This document shows positions 16,516 through 23,809 of a DNA stretch of 23,809 bases, one piece after another. A model generated the notes under the pieces. That model saw nothing but the letters and a program-made list of their open reading frames with translations. It had not been told where the DNA came from and searched no databases. How positions within the stretch are numbered: position 1 is the stretch's first letter; each line of letters begins with the position of its first letter. The position numbers were made by a program, and so were the translations under genes. This DNA is from CALEUX01 sp037439945 (GTDB taxonomy: Bacteria; Bacteroidota; Bacteroidia; Bacteroidales; Marinilabiliaceae), in the NCBI GenBank assembly GCA_037439945.1, contig JBBIVA010000050.1, positions 1 through 23,809 of the forward strand. The letters run 5' to 3'.

Positions 16516-17798
16516 TTTTCGTTAATGAATAGTTTGTTTTCCTGCAGGCATATGGCCAGTTTACTATATGCCTTTTTAATGTTCACAAAAGAATGATCTC
16601 CATTTATATATCTCATAATACGAGTACTAAGGGTTCCTTCATCAACTATTTGTTTAAATATAAGGCTCAATTCCGGATTCATATTTTTTTCAAATTTACC
16701 GTATAAAAACCTCCATAATTCACCAGCTGAAATAAAATCTCTTTCCATTCCCCACAACAGTAGGTAATTACTATCACTTATTACTGCATTTTCTCCTTCC
16801 TTTACAGTGTTTAAAAATATATTGTATAATGAGTTTTCATGCCAGCCTTTTTGTAATGAATATTCAACTTCAAATATTAGTATTTTTAAGGCATTAAGAA
16901 TGGCTTCAGTTATTGCGAGGTCAGCCAGAGGGCATTCCTGTATATCCATAATCCTTATTTCGATTGAACCACGGTCAAAACGGGCAATAGCTCCTCTTGA
17001 GTTTAAAAAATGGCATTCAAGAATATTTTCCGGATCATAAGGGGCAATATCTTTCATCATTGGTTCGAAAATCAACTTGTAATAATCTGCTTTTGAAAAA
17101 GCACATTCGGGTATAACTTTACCTGTTATTGATGGTATTTTTTGCTGGTTCAGTCTGTAAGTTTCGAGCCTGGCATCATGATAACCTGTTGGTTTTGAAT
17201 CCAAAACAGGAGAGCTTGCGCAAACAGCAGGAATTAAAGGAAGTAAAATTCTTACTGCAGCATGCAACCTGCCAAATTCTTCATCATTTCCAAAAGGCAA
17301 ATTAAGGTGGGTACTTTGAAGGTTGCTCCAACCATGACCCCTGCAATCAAAAATTTCATTGTATAAATTATATATTTTATTGCTATCGTGGTCCCATAAA
17401 CGGGTTTCTTTAATAGGGTCCATCCAGGGGTGCACACCTGAGGGCAAAAGCATTGCACCATAGTTATTCAGAATATGGTTTATTTGTAATACATTTTGCC
17501 CAAAAATAAGGTGCAGATTGGCAATATCAGAGACCGGTCCGTTTGTTTTAAGCTCAATTACATGTTTTACAATCTCATTTGACCAAAAAATACCGCCATT
17601 ATCATAGCCTGATACAACTTTGCCCGCAACACTTTCCATTATTTTATCGCACAAAGGTTTAACAGAAAGTGTTTTTTTGTCCACAATCATATATTCCAGT
17701 TCAATTCCTGTTACATCAAACAAACCAAATTTATTTCTTTTACCGGGTTTTACCGATAAAGATGGTTTCGATTTTTTGGATGAACCTTTAATTTCCAT
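16512..17798 (-). CDS. GCS2-type carboxylate-amine ligase (glutamate-cysteine ligase family 2)
   Basis: A 428-residue ATP-dependent carboxylate-amine ligase of the glutamine-synthetase-fold GCS2 family. The ATP/metal strand is GIELEYMIVD (31-40), with E33 and E35. Later landmarks are ELKTNGP (about 102-108), LLPSGVHPWMDP (about 136-147), the substrate-pocket stretch NLQSTHLNLPFG (about 179-190) and the arginine-rich RFDRGSIEIRIMD near 285. About 22 N-terminal residues are K/S-rich and precede the core. True glutamate-cysteine ligases and amidoligases of other specificity share this fold, so the substrate is open. It lies between the RLAN ATP-grasp ligase (28 bases upstream) and the FGase-like gene (4-base overlap). 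The context argues for a role in an amide-bond pathway rather than a housekeeping one. Confidence 0.88.
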   Translation of the reverse strand: MEIKGSSKKSKPSLSVKPGKRNKFGLFDVTGIELEYMIVDKKTLSVKPLCDKIMESVAGKVVSGYDNGGIFWSNEIVKHVIELKTNGPVSDIANLHLIFGQNVLQINHILNNYGAMLLPSGVHPWMDPIKETRLWDHDSNKIYNLYNEIFDCRGHGWSNLQSTHLNLPFGNDEEFGRLHAAVRILLPLIPAVCASSPVLDSKPTGYHDARLETYRLNQQKIPSITGKVIPECAFSKADYYKLIFEPMMKDIAPYDPENILECHFLNSRGAIARFDRGSIEIRIMDIQECPLADLAITEAILNALKILIFEVEYSLQKGWHENSLYNIFLNTVKEGENAVISDSNYLLLWGMERDFISAGELWRFLYGKFEKNMNPELSLIFKQIVDEGTLSTRIMRYINGDHSFVNIKKAYSKLAICLQENKLFINEK

Positions 17799-17826
17799 GA
17801 CTTGAAAAGCTTTTGCAAATAAAACC

Positions 17827-19278
17827 CTAGTGTTTAATTTGTTTTAATATATATCTGATTATCTGTAAATAAATCTCTTCCTTTAAAACTAAATCTTCAA
17901 CTCCTGCATCAATATTAGGATTGTCATTTATTTCAATTATAAAGGGCTTTCCATTTACCTCTTTTAAATCAACGCCATATAAACCGTTTCCAATTAGTTT
18001 GGTTGCTTTAAGTGCCGTTTCTATTATTTTGGGAGGTACATTATGAGCTTCAACAACTTCAAAAGTTCCGGTAACATCACCTTTCTTTTTACTGCCCCAG
18101 TTATAAATTTGCCAATGGTCTTTGGCCATGTAGTATTTACAAACGAATAACACCTTGTCATCTAAAACACCAACACGCCAGTCATAACTTGTTGGTAAAA
18201 ACTCCTGTGCAATAATCAAATCGGAAACTTTCATCATTTCTTTAACCTTAACGCGCATCTCTTCAGGCGTTTTAACCTTTATTACTCCTTGTGAAAAAGA
18301 TGAATCCGGAAGTTTTAACACACATGGAAATCCAAGTTTTTTCTCAACTCCCTTAACATTTTCGGTGTGAATTGTTATAGTTTTGGGAGTGGGAATTTTT
18401 GACAAAGTCAGCAACTCTGCCAGATAAACTTTATTTGCACATTTAAGTATTGATTCAGGTGAATCAAGAACTGCAAGCCCTTCACTCTGGGCCTTTCGTG
18501 ACATACGATATGTATGGTGGTTTACTGCCGTTGTTTCCCTAATAAATAATGCATCAAACTCACCAATACGGTTGTAGTCTTCTTTAGTAATTTGTTCAAC
18601 TGAACATCCCAGTTTTTCGGCTGCTTCAATAAAGTTGGCAATGGCCTTTTTGTTTGATGGAGGTGATTTCTCATTTGGATTTACCAAAATAGCCAGGTCA
18701 TATAAATATTTGCCCAATTTTGCATTATCATATCTTTTCCGGCCAAAATATTCACGCGCAAAATCAGCCAAAAAAGGCAAATGATGTTCTGGCACTTCTT
18801 TAATGGGTATGGTCCTTACCGATTGAACCATCCACTTTTTCCCGTCGTTTACAAACCTGGCCCGTAAAAATGGAGCCTGAAAAAGCTTATGAAGCTCATG
18901 GGCAAGCTTATTATATTGTTGTGAAACATTGCTGCCAAAATATATACTTAAAACAAATTCGGATGAACGGATATGTTTTAAACTCTTTTGAATTAAATTA
19001 TCTAAATCATCAGATACAGATTTTACAATTGTTTGTGCCTTTAAATCAAGAATGTTCTTTACTGAAGGAATAACCTTTTGCCCCCGGGCCCCTGCCAGTA
19101 ATGAAACATAATAACCCCTGGTTTGGTATGCATAATCATAACAAAGGTTAAAAACTCTCACATTTTTCATTTTTGCATAAACTGCATCTTCCAGATAGGT
19201 TTTGGGCGAAATAACTTCAAGCCCTTCGATGTTGATATTCCACTTTTGTGGGTTATTGATTACAACTAGTTTTTTCAT
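17827..19278 (-). CDS. RLAN domain-RimK-like ATP-grasp ligase
   Basis: A 483-residue protein with two parts. Residues 1 to about 175 resemble the RLAN domain (RimK-like ATP-grasp N-terminal): KLVVINNPQKW at the start, then EVISPKTYLE, NLCYDYAYQTRGYYVSLLA and the FGRKRYDNAKLGKYLYDLAILVNPNE linker (about 178-203). Residues about 205-483 are a RimK-type ATP-grasp ligase, with IRETTAVNHHTYR (247-258), K322 in CVLKLPDSSFSQGV, DWRVGVLD (366-373) and the metal-binding end YGVDLKEVNGKPFIIEIND with E449, N451 and N453. RimK-like enzymes join amino acids, often glutamate, to a carboxylate at ATP cost. As I recall it, the Pfam RLAN entry notes neighbourhoods with papain-like peptidases and GCS2 and predicts peptide synthesis, which fits the genes here. 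Confidence 0.9.
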   Translation of the reverse strand: MKKLVVINNPQKWNINIEGLEVISPKTYLEDAVYAKMKNVRVFNLCYDYAYQTRGYYVSLLAGARGQKVIPSVKNILDLKAQTIVKSVSDDLDNLIQKSLKHIRSSEFVLSIYFGSNVSQQYNKLAHELHKLFQAPFLRARFVNDGKKWMVQSVRTIPIKEVPEHHLPFLADFAREYFGRKRYDNAKLGKYLYDLAILVNPNEKSPPSNKKAIANFIEAAEKLGCSVEQITKEDYNRIGEFDALFIRETTAVNHHTYRMSRKAQSEGLAVLDSPESILKCANKVYLAELLTLSKIPTPKTITIHTENVKGVEKKLGFPCVLKLPDSSFSQGVIKVKTPEEMRVKVKEMMKVSDLIIAQEFLPTSYDWRVGVLDDKVLFVCKYYMAKDHWQIYNWGSKKKGDVTGTFEVVEAHNVPPKIIETALKATKLIGNGLYGVDLKEVNGKPFIIEINDNPNIDAGVEDLVLKEEIYLQIIRYILKQIKH

Positions 19279-19372
19279 TACTCTGTTTCAATGTTCCAAA
19301 TGGCGGTATTAATTTTTTATAAAACCCTTGTTTGTAACTATTGTTTTGTGTAAAACATACAATCAACATAAA

Positions 19373-20083
19373 TCAATTATTTGGCATTATTACCAGCATA
19401 TTGGCATCATATGTAACAATACCCAGGAGTATGGCATTCAGCAGCCGGTTAATATTAACTTCATAATATTTTCCACGTGCTATAGGATTTTCTTTGTAAG
19501 GATCAGCAACAAATACAGTTGAGCCCTCCATTCCGCATAAAACCACAAAATGCCCCATTGGGGCACCCTTTAAATCATCAAAAACCGATACATTTTTACG
19601 GTTTGTATATTCCCTGGCCGAATTATATAAATATGTGGCACTTAGCCCTGTTAATATTGGCAAGTTTTGTTTAAAATACCTTTTCAGGATTTCAGAATTT
19701 AAATCTTCAAATACTATGTTTCCGCCAAGTTTTAGAAACTCCTGGTATGCCCTGGTTGCCTGTACAAATTTCATCCGGTTTTTGTACCCAAGCTGTTTTT
19801 CAAGCAACTCTATTAATTCATCATTGCATTTATTGGCCCACGTTGGATCAAACATTTTTAAATTATAGGAGTAAATACGTGCATTAAAGTTATTTTTTAA
19901 TGCATCAATTCCCAGCATGACAGCCAGGGTACCCCCATCCTCCAAAACGTTTACCGAATCGATAACTTTTTGCAATGATATATCAAAACCATGGTATTGA
20001 TAAACAGCATGTAAACTGGTTGGGCCACATGTGGTATCATTAGGTTGCGACATTATTTTAATAAATCGGTTGGGATCCATCAA
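19373..20083 (-). CDS. Papain-like (C39-like) cysteine peptidase
   Basis: A 236-residue papain-fold peptidase. The oxyanion Gln and catalytic Cys have the C39 spacing: Q13 and C19 in QPNDTTCGPTSLHAVYQY. The catalytic histidine is H178 in GHFVVLCG and the aspartate is D194 in VADPY. It has no signal peptide, transmembrane segments or ABC domain, so it is not a bacteriocin exporter. It is the first gene of the probable amidoligase operon, 94 bases ahead of the RLAN ATP-grasp gene. Relatives in RLAN neighbourhoods are described as fused to a GNAT acetyltransferase; that domain is absent here. Two adjacent ATG codons are possible starts (20083 and 20080). It could hydrolyse or transfer a peptide bond in the product of the neighbouring ligases. 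Confidence 0.85.
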   Translation of the reverse strand: MMDPNRFIKIMSQPNDTTCGPTSLHAVYQYHGFDISLQKVIDSVNVLEDGGTLAVMLGIDALKNNFNARIYSYNLKMFDPTWANKCNDELIELLEKQLGYKNRMKFVQATRAYQEFLKLGGNIVFEDLNSEILKRYFKQNLPILTGLSATYLYNSAREYTNRKNVSVFDDLKGAPMGHFVVLCGMEGSTVFVADPYKENPIARGKYYEVNINRLLNAILLGIVTYDANMLVIMPNN

Positions 20084-20415
20084 TCAGTAAAATCGTATAA
20101 AAACAAGTTTGATAACTAATATAAATAACTCATAAATCATTGTTTGCCTTTTGATGTCATAAAACGAAATCAGTTCAGAAGAATAATATCTAAACTATTA
20201 ATTATCACCATAGAATACAGAAAATGGCAACATTAATAAATATTCTCAGTTTTTTTGCAATTTACCTTATAAATCAATGTTATATAATGTTCAGCACTGG
20301 AAATTAAACGCAACTCAAATGAAAGCATTTTTTTTTTCTTATTGTGCAACAAAATCCAAATATTTATGAACCATTTTTATTTAAAATATTAACCGGTTCA
20401 ATTTTTATTACATAA
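20084..20415. other. Divergent intergenic region between the amidoligase operon and rsmE
   Basis: These 332 AT-rich bases should hold the promoters of both the leftward peptidase operon and rsmE. No exact TAnnTTTG box is seen for the leftward operon. There is an 11-base T-run near 20330 and an 8-bp palindrome AACCGGTT (20391-20398) close to the rsmE promoter. A 27-codon open frame (20224-20307, +) with a hydrophobic product is present but unsupported. Confidence 0.6.
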
Positions 20416-20420
20416 ATGGT

Positions 20421-20428
20421 TAATTTTG
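20421..20428 (+). promoter_or_regulatory. TAnnTTTG promoter box immediately before rsmE
   Basis: TAATTTTG matches the -7 element and ends only 8 bases before the ATG at 20437. Transcription would start within a few bases of that ATG. This favours 20437 over the upstream in-frame ATG at 20416, which lies before the box. Confidence 0.5.
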
Positions 20429-20436
20429 AAAAAAAA

Positions 20437-21144
20437 ATGCAGCTATTTTTTGAACCGGAGTTTGAAGATAACGGTTTTATTCTTAATGAAGAAGAAAGCT
20501 ATCATTGCATACGTGTATTGCGACATCGCGGAGGGGATTTAATAAAAGTGATAAACGGAAATGGAAGCCTTTTTAATTGCAGGATAAGGGTTGCTGACCA
20601 TAAAAAGTGCCAGCTTGAGCCACTGAACAAGTACTACGAAAAAGCCCCTGGGTTTATTTGTCATATTGCAATTGCCCCAACCAAAAACATTGAAAGATTT
20701 GAGTGGTTTATTGAAAAAAGTACTGAAATAGGGATTCAAACCATAACACCTTTATTGTGCAGGAATTCGGAACGAAAAATCATTAAACAGGATAGACTTG
20801 AAAAAATAGTTACATCAGCAATAAAACAATCGATGGGCTTATGGCGGCCCAAGCTAAACCATTTAGTGGATTTTTCATCCTTTATAAATAATTCGGTAAT
20901 TAATGATAGTTCTCAGAAATTTATAGCGCATTGCCAACCAAATAACACTAATTTACTTAAAAATGAATACCGGAAAGGTAATAATATTATAATGCTTATT
21001 GGCCCTGAGGGCGATTTTGACCCTGTAGAAGTGGAATTATCAATGAGAGCCGGTTTTCAGCCAATATCATTTGGAGAAAAAAGGCTCCGGACTGAAACTG
21101 CAGGGTTAGTAGCCTGTCATTCGGTTCTATTAATTAATCAATAG
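20437..21144 (+). CDS. rsmE: 16S rRNA (uracil-1498-N3)-methyltransferase
   Basis: A SPOUT methyltransferase that adds a methyl group to N3 of U1498 in 16S rRNA using S-adenosylmethionine. From the chosen start it has 235 residues. The N-terminal PUA-like domain has HCIRVLRHRGGD and the C-terminal SPOUT domain has the trefoil-knot motifs LIGPEGDFDPVE and FGEKRLRTETAGL. The chosen ATG (20437) gives MQLFFEPEF, the usual start of the family. An in-frame ATG at 20416 would add seven residues (MVNFEKK) but lies upstream of the promoter box. The next gene converges 36 bases away. Confidence 0.93.
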   Translation: MQLFFEPEFEDNGFILNEEESYHCIRVLRHRGGDLIKVINGNGSLFNCRIRVADHKKCQLEPLNKYYEKAPGFICHIAIAPTKNIERFEWFIEKSTEIGIQTITPLLCRNSERKIIKQDRLEKIVTSAIKQSMGLWRPKLNHLVDFSSFINNSVINDSSQKFIAHCQPNNTNLLKNEYRKGNNIIMLIGPEGDFDPVEVELSMRAGFQPISFGEKRLRTETAGLVACHSVLLINQ

Positions 21145-21180
21145 AACATTCAAATATTAATAATTTTATATGATTGACGG

Positions 21181-21597
21181 TTAACTTTTATTATTATTTA
21201 ACAAATAGTCACGTAAGGTTTTTTTAGAAAGGTAGTCTTTTAATTCAGATGATAAACGGTGAGAAAGGTCACCAAGCAAACAATTTCCAAATGGGCAAAA
21301 AACTTTTTCACCCGGGCAGGGCTGAACTTCAAATTTGCCCTCAATTGATTCGTAAATATCGAGTAAAGTAATACTTCCTGGTTCCTTGCGTAATAAAAAA
21401 CCTCCACTTGGGCCCCTGGTTGATGAAATATATCCGTCCTTAACAAGTCTTTGCATAATTTTGGCTACGTGGTGTCGTGAGCTTTGAATGCTTTCGGCTA
21501 TCTTACTAACATTTATAAACTCATTTGAGCGGGCTATAAGAACCATGCTGTGCAATCCAATGGTGGCAGCCTCTGATAATGCAATAATATTTGACAT
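21181..21597 (-). CDS. Rrf2 family transcriptional regulator, probable Fe-S or redox sensor
   Basis: A 138-residue Rrf2 protein. The winged helix covers about 10-70, with the recognition region SSRHHVAKIMQRLVKDGYI (39-57) and the wing STRGPSGGFLL (59-69). The dimerisation helix is followed by a loop with three cysteines, C94, C101 and C106 (spacing C-x6-C-x4-C). Three cysteines in this place ligate an iron-sulfur cluster in IscR and NsrR, so sensing of redox state, nitric oxide or iron-sulfur status is plausible. No isc or suf gene is nearby to identify the regulon. It is convergent with rsmE and lies downstream of the pfp terminator, so it is likely transcribed from its own promoter. Confidence 0.9.
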   Translation of the reverse strand: MSNIIALSEAATIGLHSMVLIARSNEFINVSKIAESIQSSRHHVAKIMQRLVKDGYISSTRGPSGGFLLRKEPGSITLLDIYESIEGKFEVQPCPGEKVFCPFGNCLLGDLSHRLSSELKDYLSKKTLRDYLLNNNKS

Positions 21598-21639
21598 TTT
21601 TGTACAAATTAACTTATAATGGGCCTGTAACGGGGTTAT

Positions 21640-21680
21640 AAAAAATTAGTCCCGGCCCGGAAAAACTGTCGGGACTAATT
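21640..21680 (-). terminator. Intrinsic terminator of the PPi-phosphofructokinase gene
   Basis: Perfect 11-bp arms AATTAGTCCCG (21644-21654) and CGGGACTAATT (21670-21680) surround a 15-base loop. On the minus strand they are followed by a U-run encoded by A 21640-21645. It begins 6 bases after the stop codon. Confidence 0.92.
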
Positions 21681-21686
21681 ATTAAT

Positions 21687-23336
21687 CTATTTCAATTGTT
21701 CAAGACGTAAAGTATGCGTTGGTTGATTACATACTTCTGGTGGACCAAAATATTGAATTGGGCCTGGATAAATATACATTGTTTTCATAGCCCAGTCTTC
21801 CCTGCATGAAACCAATTTTTTAAATGGTCTTCCATTCAAATCAACAAGGGCTTTTTGAATAACCGGTTTAAACTTACCATGCCTTCTCTCCATATTCATC
21901 ATCATTGTAATTGGTGCACCACCGGGTATCCACTGGTCGGCCGGGGCTGTAAGGTTTTTTACTGATGCAAGATAACCTGATTTCCCTTCTGAGATAAGCA
22001 TTGACGCAGTAAACCCTAAAGTATAACAATAATCAGCATCAAAATTTGAAGGAGATGCGCAACGGCCTTCATAACCAAAAAAATGGGGTTGTCCGCTAAA
22101 TTTCCCATCAAATTCACCTGCTTTTTTCATTTTTTTAATTTTGCTTTTTACCATATCAATCAGAAGTTTCTCAGTTTCAATCATCGAAACCTGAACATTA
22201 CCGTGGGGGTCACGGTCAAGTAATAATTGGTTTGCAAAACTGTTTGGCAGGCTTAAAAATACTTCCGATGATTCTGGTGAAAGTTTTTCGGCAACCATTT
22301 CTCTTCTTTCCCTGTTGCTGTCAGCATGTGTAACTTCCAAATCCAACTTTGAAAGCAAGTCATTCAGTTCAGAAATTAATTTTTTCATGGCAGGAATAAA
22401 TTCCACCAAACCTTCAGGGATTAAAACAGTTCCAAAGTTATCACCGTTGGCGGCCCGTTTTAATACAATTTCGGTTATTTGATTTACAACATCATCCAGG
22501 GTTAAGCCATTTTTTTCAACTTCCTCCGATATTATAGTAATATTTGGCTGGGTTTGTAAAGCACACTCTAAGGCAATATGTGATGCCGACCTGCCCATCA
22601 ATTTAATGAAGTGGTAATATTTTTTCCCTGAGTTGGCATCTCTTTGTATATTTCCAATTAATTCACTATATACTTTACAAGCAGTATCAAATCCAAATGA
22701 AGCCTCCACTACTTCGTTTTTCAGGTCACCATCAATGGTCTTAGGCACCCCAATTACTTGGATTCCTGCCTTCTTTTGCAAAAAATATTCAGCTAAAACA
22801 CAAGCGTTGGTATTTGAATCATCACCTCCTATTATTACAAGTGCATGAATATTTAACGATTTACAATTTTCAATTACCTTTATATATTGTTCTTCTTCTT
22901 CAAGTTTTGTACGGCCCGATCCTATTATATCAAAACCACCTGTATTCCTATAATGATTAACTATATCAAAAGTTAATTCGGTATATTGATTCTCCACTAA
23001 TCCAATTGGTCCGCCCAAAAAACCAAATAATCTGCTCTGTTTATTTAGTTTCTTTAAACCGTCAAACAACCCTGAAATAACATTATGGCCACCGGGAGCC
23101 TGACCTCCGGAGAGTATTACTCCAACATTAACGGCCGGATATTTTTTATTAATTGTACCTGATTCAAATGTTAATACGGGCATTCCATAGGTATTTGGGA
23201 ACATCTTTTTTATATCCTCCTGATCGGCAACCGACTGAGTATTATTACCTTCCACAACCTTTACGGTTCCCTGTAAAGATTTTGGCATTTTGGGAATATA
23301 ACTATCCCGTGCAATTTGAAGCGGACTTTTTATCAT
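21687..23336 (-). CDS. pfp: Pyrophosphate-dependent 6-phosphofructokinase
   Basis: A 549-residue enzyme of the long PFP type that interconverts fructose 6-phosphate and fructose 1,6-bisphosphate using PPi instead of ATP. The donor site reads GGDDS (170-174), with the aspartate that blocks ATP binding, and the acceptor motif is PKTIDGD (198-204), where the lysine is also diagnostic of PPi use. Other landmarks are GGQAPGGHNV (77-86), MGRSASHIALE and GYEGR. The length matches the Bacteroides, spirochaete and plant PFP group. The reaction is near equilibrium, so it can serve glycolysis and gluconeogenesis. It is a single-gene unit with a strong terminator (21640-21680) and a candidate promoter about 115 bases upstream. 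Confidence 0.97.
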   Translation of the reverse strand: MIKSPLQIARDSYIPKMPKSLQGTVKVVEGNNTQSVADQEDIKKMFPNTYGMPVLTFESGTINKKYPAVNVGVILSGGQAPGGHNVISGLFDGLKKLNKQSRLFGFLGGPIGLVENQYTELTFDIVNHYRNTGGFDIIGSGRTKLEEEEQYIKVIENCKSLNIHALVIIGGDDSNTNACVLAEYFLQKKAGIQVIGVPKTIDGDLKNEVVEASFGFDTACKVYSELIGNIQRDANSGKKYYHFIKLMGRSASHIALECALQTQPNITIISEEVEKNGLTLDDVVNQITEIVLKRAANGDNFGTVLIPEGLVEFIPAMKKLISELNDLLSKLDLEVTHADSNRERREMVAEKLSPESSEVFLSLPNSFANQLLLDRDPHGNVQVSMIETEKLLIDMVKSKIKKMKKAGEFDGKFSGQPHFFGYEGRCASPSNFDADYCYTLGFTASMLISEGKSGYLASVKNLTAPADQWIPGGAPITMMMNMERRHGKFKPVIQKALVDLNGRPFKKLVSCREDWAMKTMYIYPGPIQYFGPPEVCNQPTHTLRLEQLK

Positions 23337-23448
23337 ATTTAGGTGTATTTAAAATTATTGATTTTGAGTTTTCGTTATTTTAAACAAGGAAAATGAACTA
23401 TAAACCCATTTTTAGTTTAATTGAAATGCAAATTTGTGGATTTTTTCT

Positions 23449-23482
23449 CAAACTTAAAATATTGTAGCATCATTATTTACAA
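23449..23482 (-). promoter_or_regulatory. Candidate promoter for the PPi-phosphofructokinase gene
   Basis: The minus strand reads TTG (23482-23480), 23 bases, then TAAGTTTG (23456-23449). The -7 box is an exact match but the spacing is about 4 bases longer than ideal. The leader would be about 107 bases. Confidence 0.4.
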
Positions 23483-23551
23483 TTTGTAACACTTAACCAC
23501 ACTTTTATAAAAAACTTATAATTATTATTCAATAAAAATAATTATATATCC

Positions 23552-23692
23552 AATCAACCTGGAATTTTTTAATTTTTCGATATACAACAAAGCCTGAAAT
23601 AAATTCAATACTCCAGTATTAAATAATACTTTGTTATTATTATCATTATAAAAAATATACCCGGTTCTTATGAAATTTATTCCTGGTTGATT
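23552..23692. repeat. 141-base segment with 14-base terminal inverted repeats and nested stems
   Basis: AATCAACCTGGAAT (23552-23565) pairs with ATTCCTGGTTGATT (23679-23692) at 13 of 14 positions. Inside are AACAAAG/CTTTGTT (23586-23592 with 23629-23635) and an apical AATACT-CC-AGTATT (23607-23620). This could be a structured RNA or a small MITE-like element. No clear target-site duplication flanks it. Confidence 0.4.
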
Positions 23693-23809
23693 AAAAAACA
23701 TGATAAATTAGCAATTCTTTGTTTTTCCTTTAAAACCCTGATTAATAGTTTAAACCCGGATTAGTCATTAGAAAGGCAATGAACTAATGACTTAGCAGGG
23801 ATTAACCCT

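Larger units (their letters stand above)
23337..23809. other. 473-base non-coding region at the right edge
   Basis: No supported gene. It holds the candidate pfp promoter (23449-23482), a 141-base segment bounded by 14-base inverted repeats (23552-23692), and a hairpin-rich stretch at the very end (23736-23809) that probably continues past the window. Confidence 0.7.

Noticed and set aside
19373..20083. Bacteriocin-processing C39 transporter
   Set aside because: The protein has no transmembrane segments and no ABC ATPase domain, and no double-glycine leader peptide was seen nearby.
20224..20307. 27-codon plus-strand frame encoding a hydrophobic peptide (starts MATLINILSFF)
   Set aside because: It has no promoter box or ribosome-binding signal, and short AT-rich frames readily give hydrophobic peptides by chance.

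Overview
This 23.8 kb window is AT-rich chromosomal DNA from a member of the Bacteroidota, probably a Bacteroidales/Marinilabiliales-like lineage. The indications are TAnnTTTG promoter boxes, A-rich leaders without clear Shine-Dalgarno sequences, a ~550-residue PPi-dependent phosphofructokinase, an RNase Y/ZapA neighbourhood, DUF4625 and DUF4197 lipoproteins, and a ~360-residue GDP-fucose synthase. Twenty protein genes are supported, 17 of them on the minus strand. I see no tRNA, rRNA, insertion sequence, phage gene or CRISPR array. The lineage call is inferred from gene content, not from a marker gene.

Left part (1-5.3 kb, all minus; listed in transcription order): a WbpP-type UDP-GlcNAc 4-epimerase, then gmd and fcl (overlapping by one base) for GDP-L-fucose, then a DUF4625 lipoprotein with its own well-formed promoter and terminator, then a PatB/MalY-type C-S lyase. 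The first three supply sugar nucleotides for surface glycans, but no glycosyltransferase is present in the window.

Middle-left (5.4-9.9 kb): a small coiled-coil protein, ZapA and RNase Y run leftward. Between zapA and rny lies a compact three-way-junction RNA fold followed by nine U. Divergent from this group is ygiQ, a radical SAM protein with a TTG start just downstream of a promoter box.

Centre (10.1-14.7 kb): a DUF4197 lipoprotein converges on a two-gene unit. That unit encodes a calcineurin-like phosphoesterase and a 956-residue membrane receptor that couples an extracellular Cache-type sensor and two PAS domains to a CBS pair and a DUF294 nucleotidyltransferase.

Right-centre (14.8-20.1 kb): a likely operon in the order papain/C39-like peptidase, RLAN-RimK ATP-grasp ligase, GCS2-type carboxylate-amine ligase (4-base overlap with the next gene), N-formylglutamate-amidohydrolase-like protein, and a TIGR01212/YhcC radical SAM protein. 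The first four all make or break amide bonds. This is the best candidate for an undescribed system, most likely making or remodelling a small peptide or peptide-modified product whose substrate is unknown.

Right end (20.4-23.8 kb): rsmE (+, near-leaderless), a three-cysteine Rrf2 regulator (-), and PPi-phosphofructokinase (-) with a strong terminator. The last 473 bases are a non-coding stretch containing nested inverted repeats.
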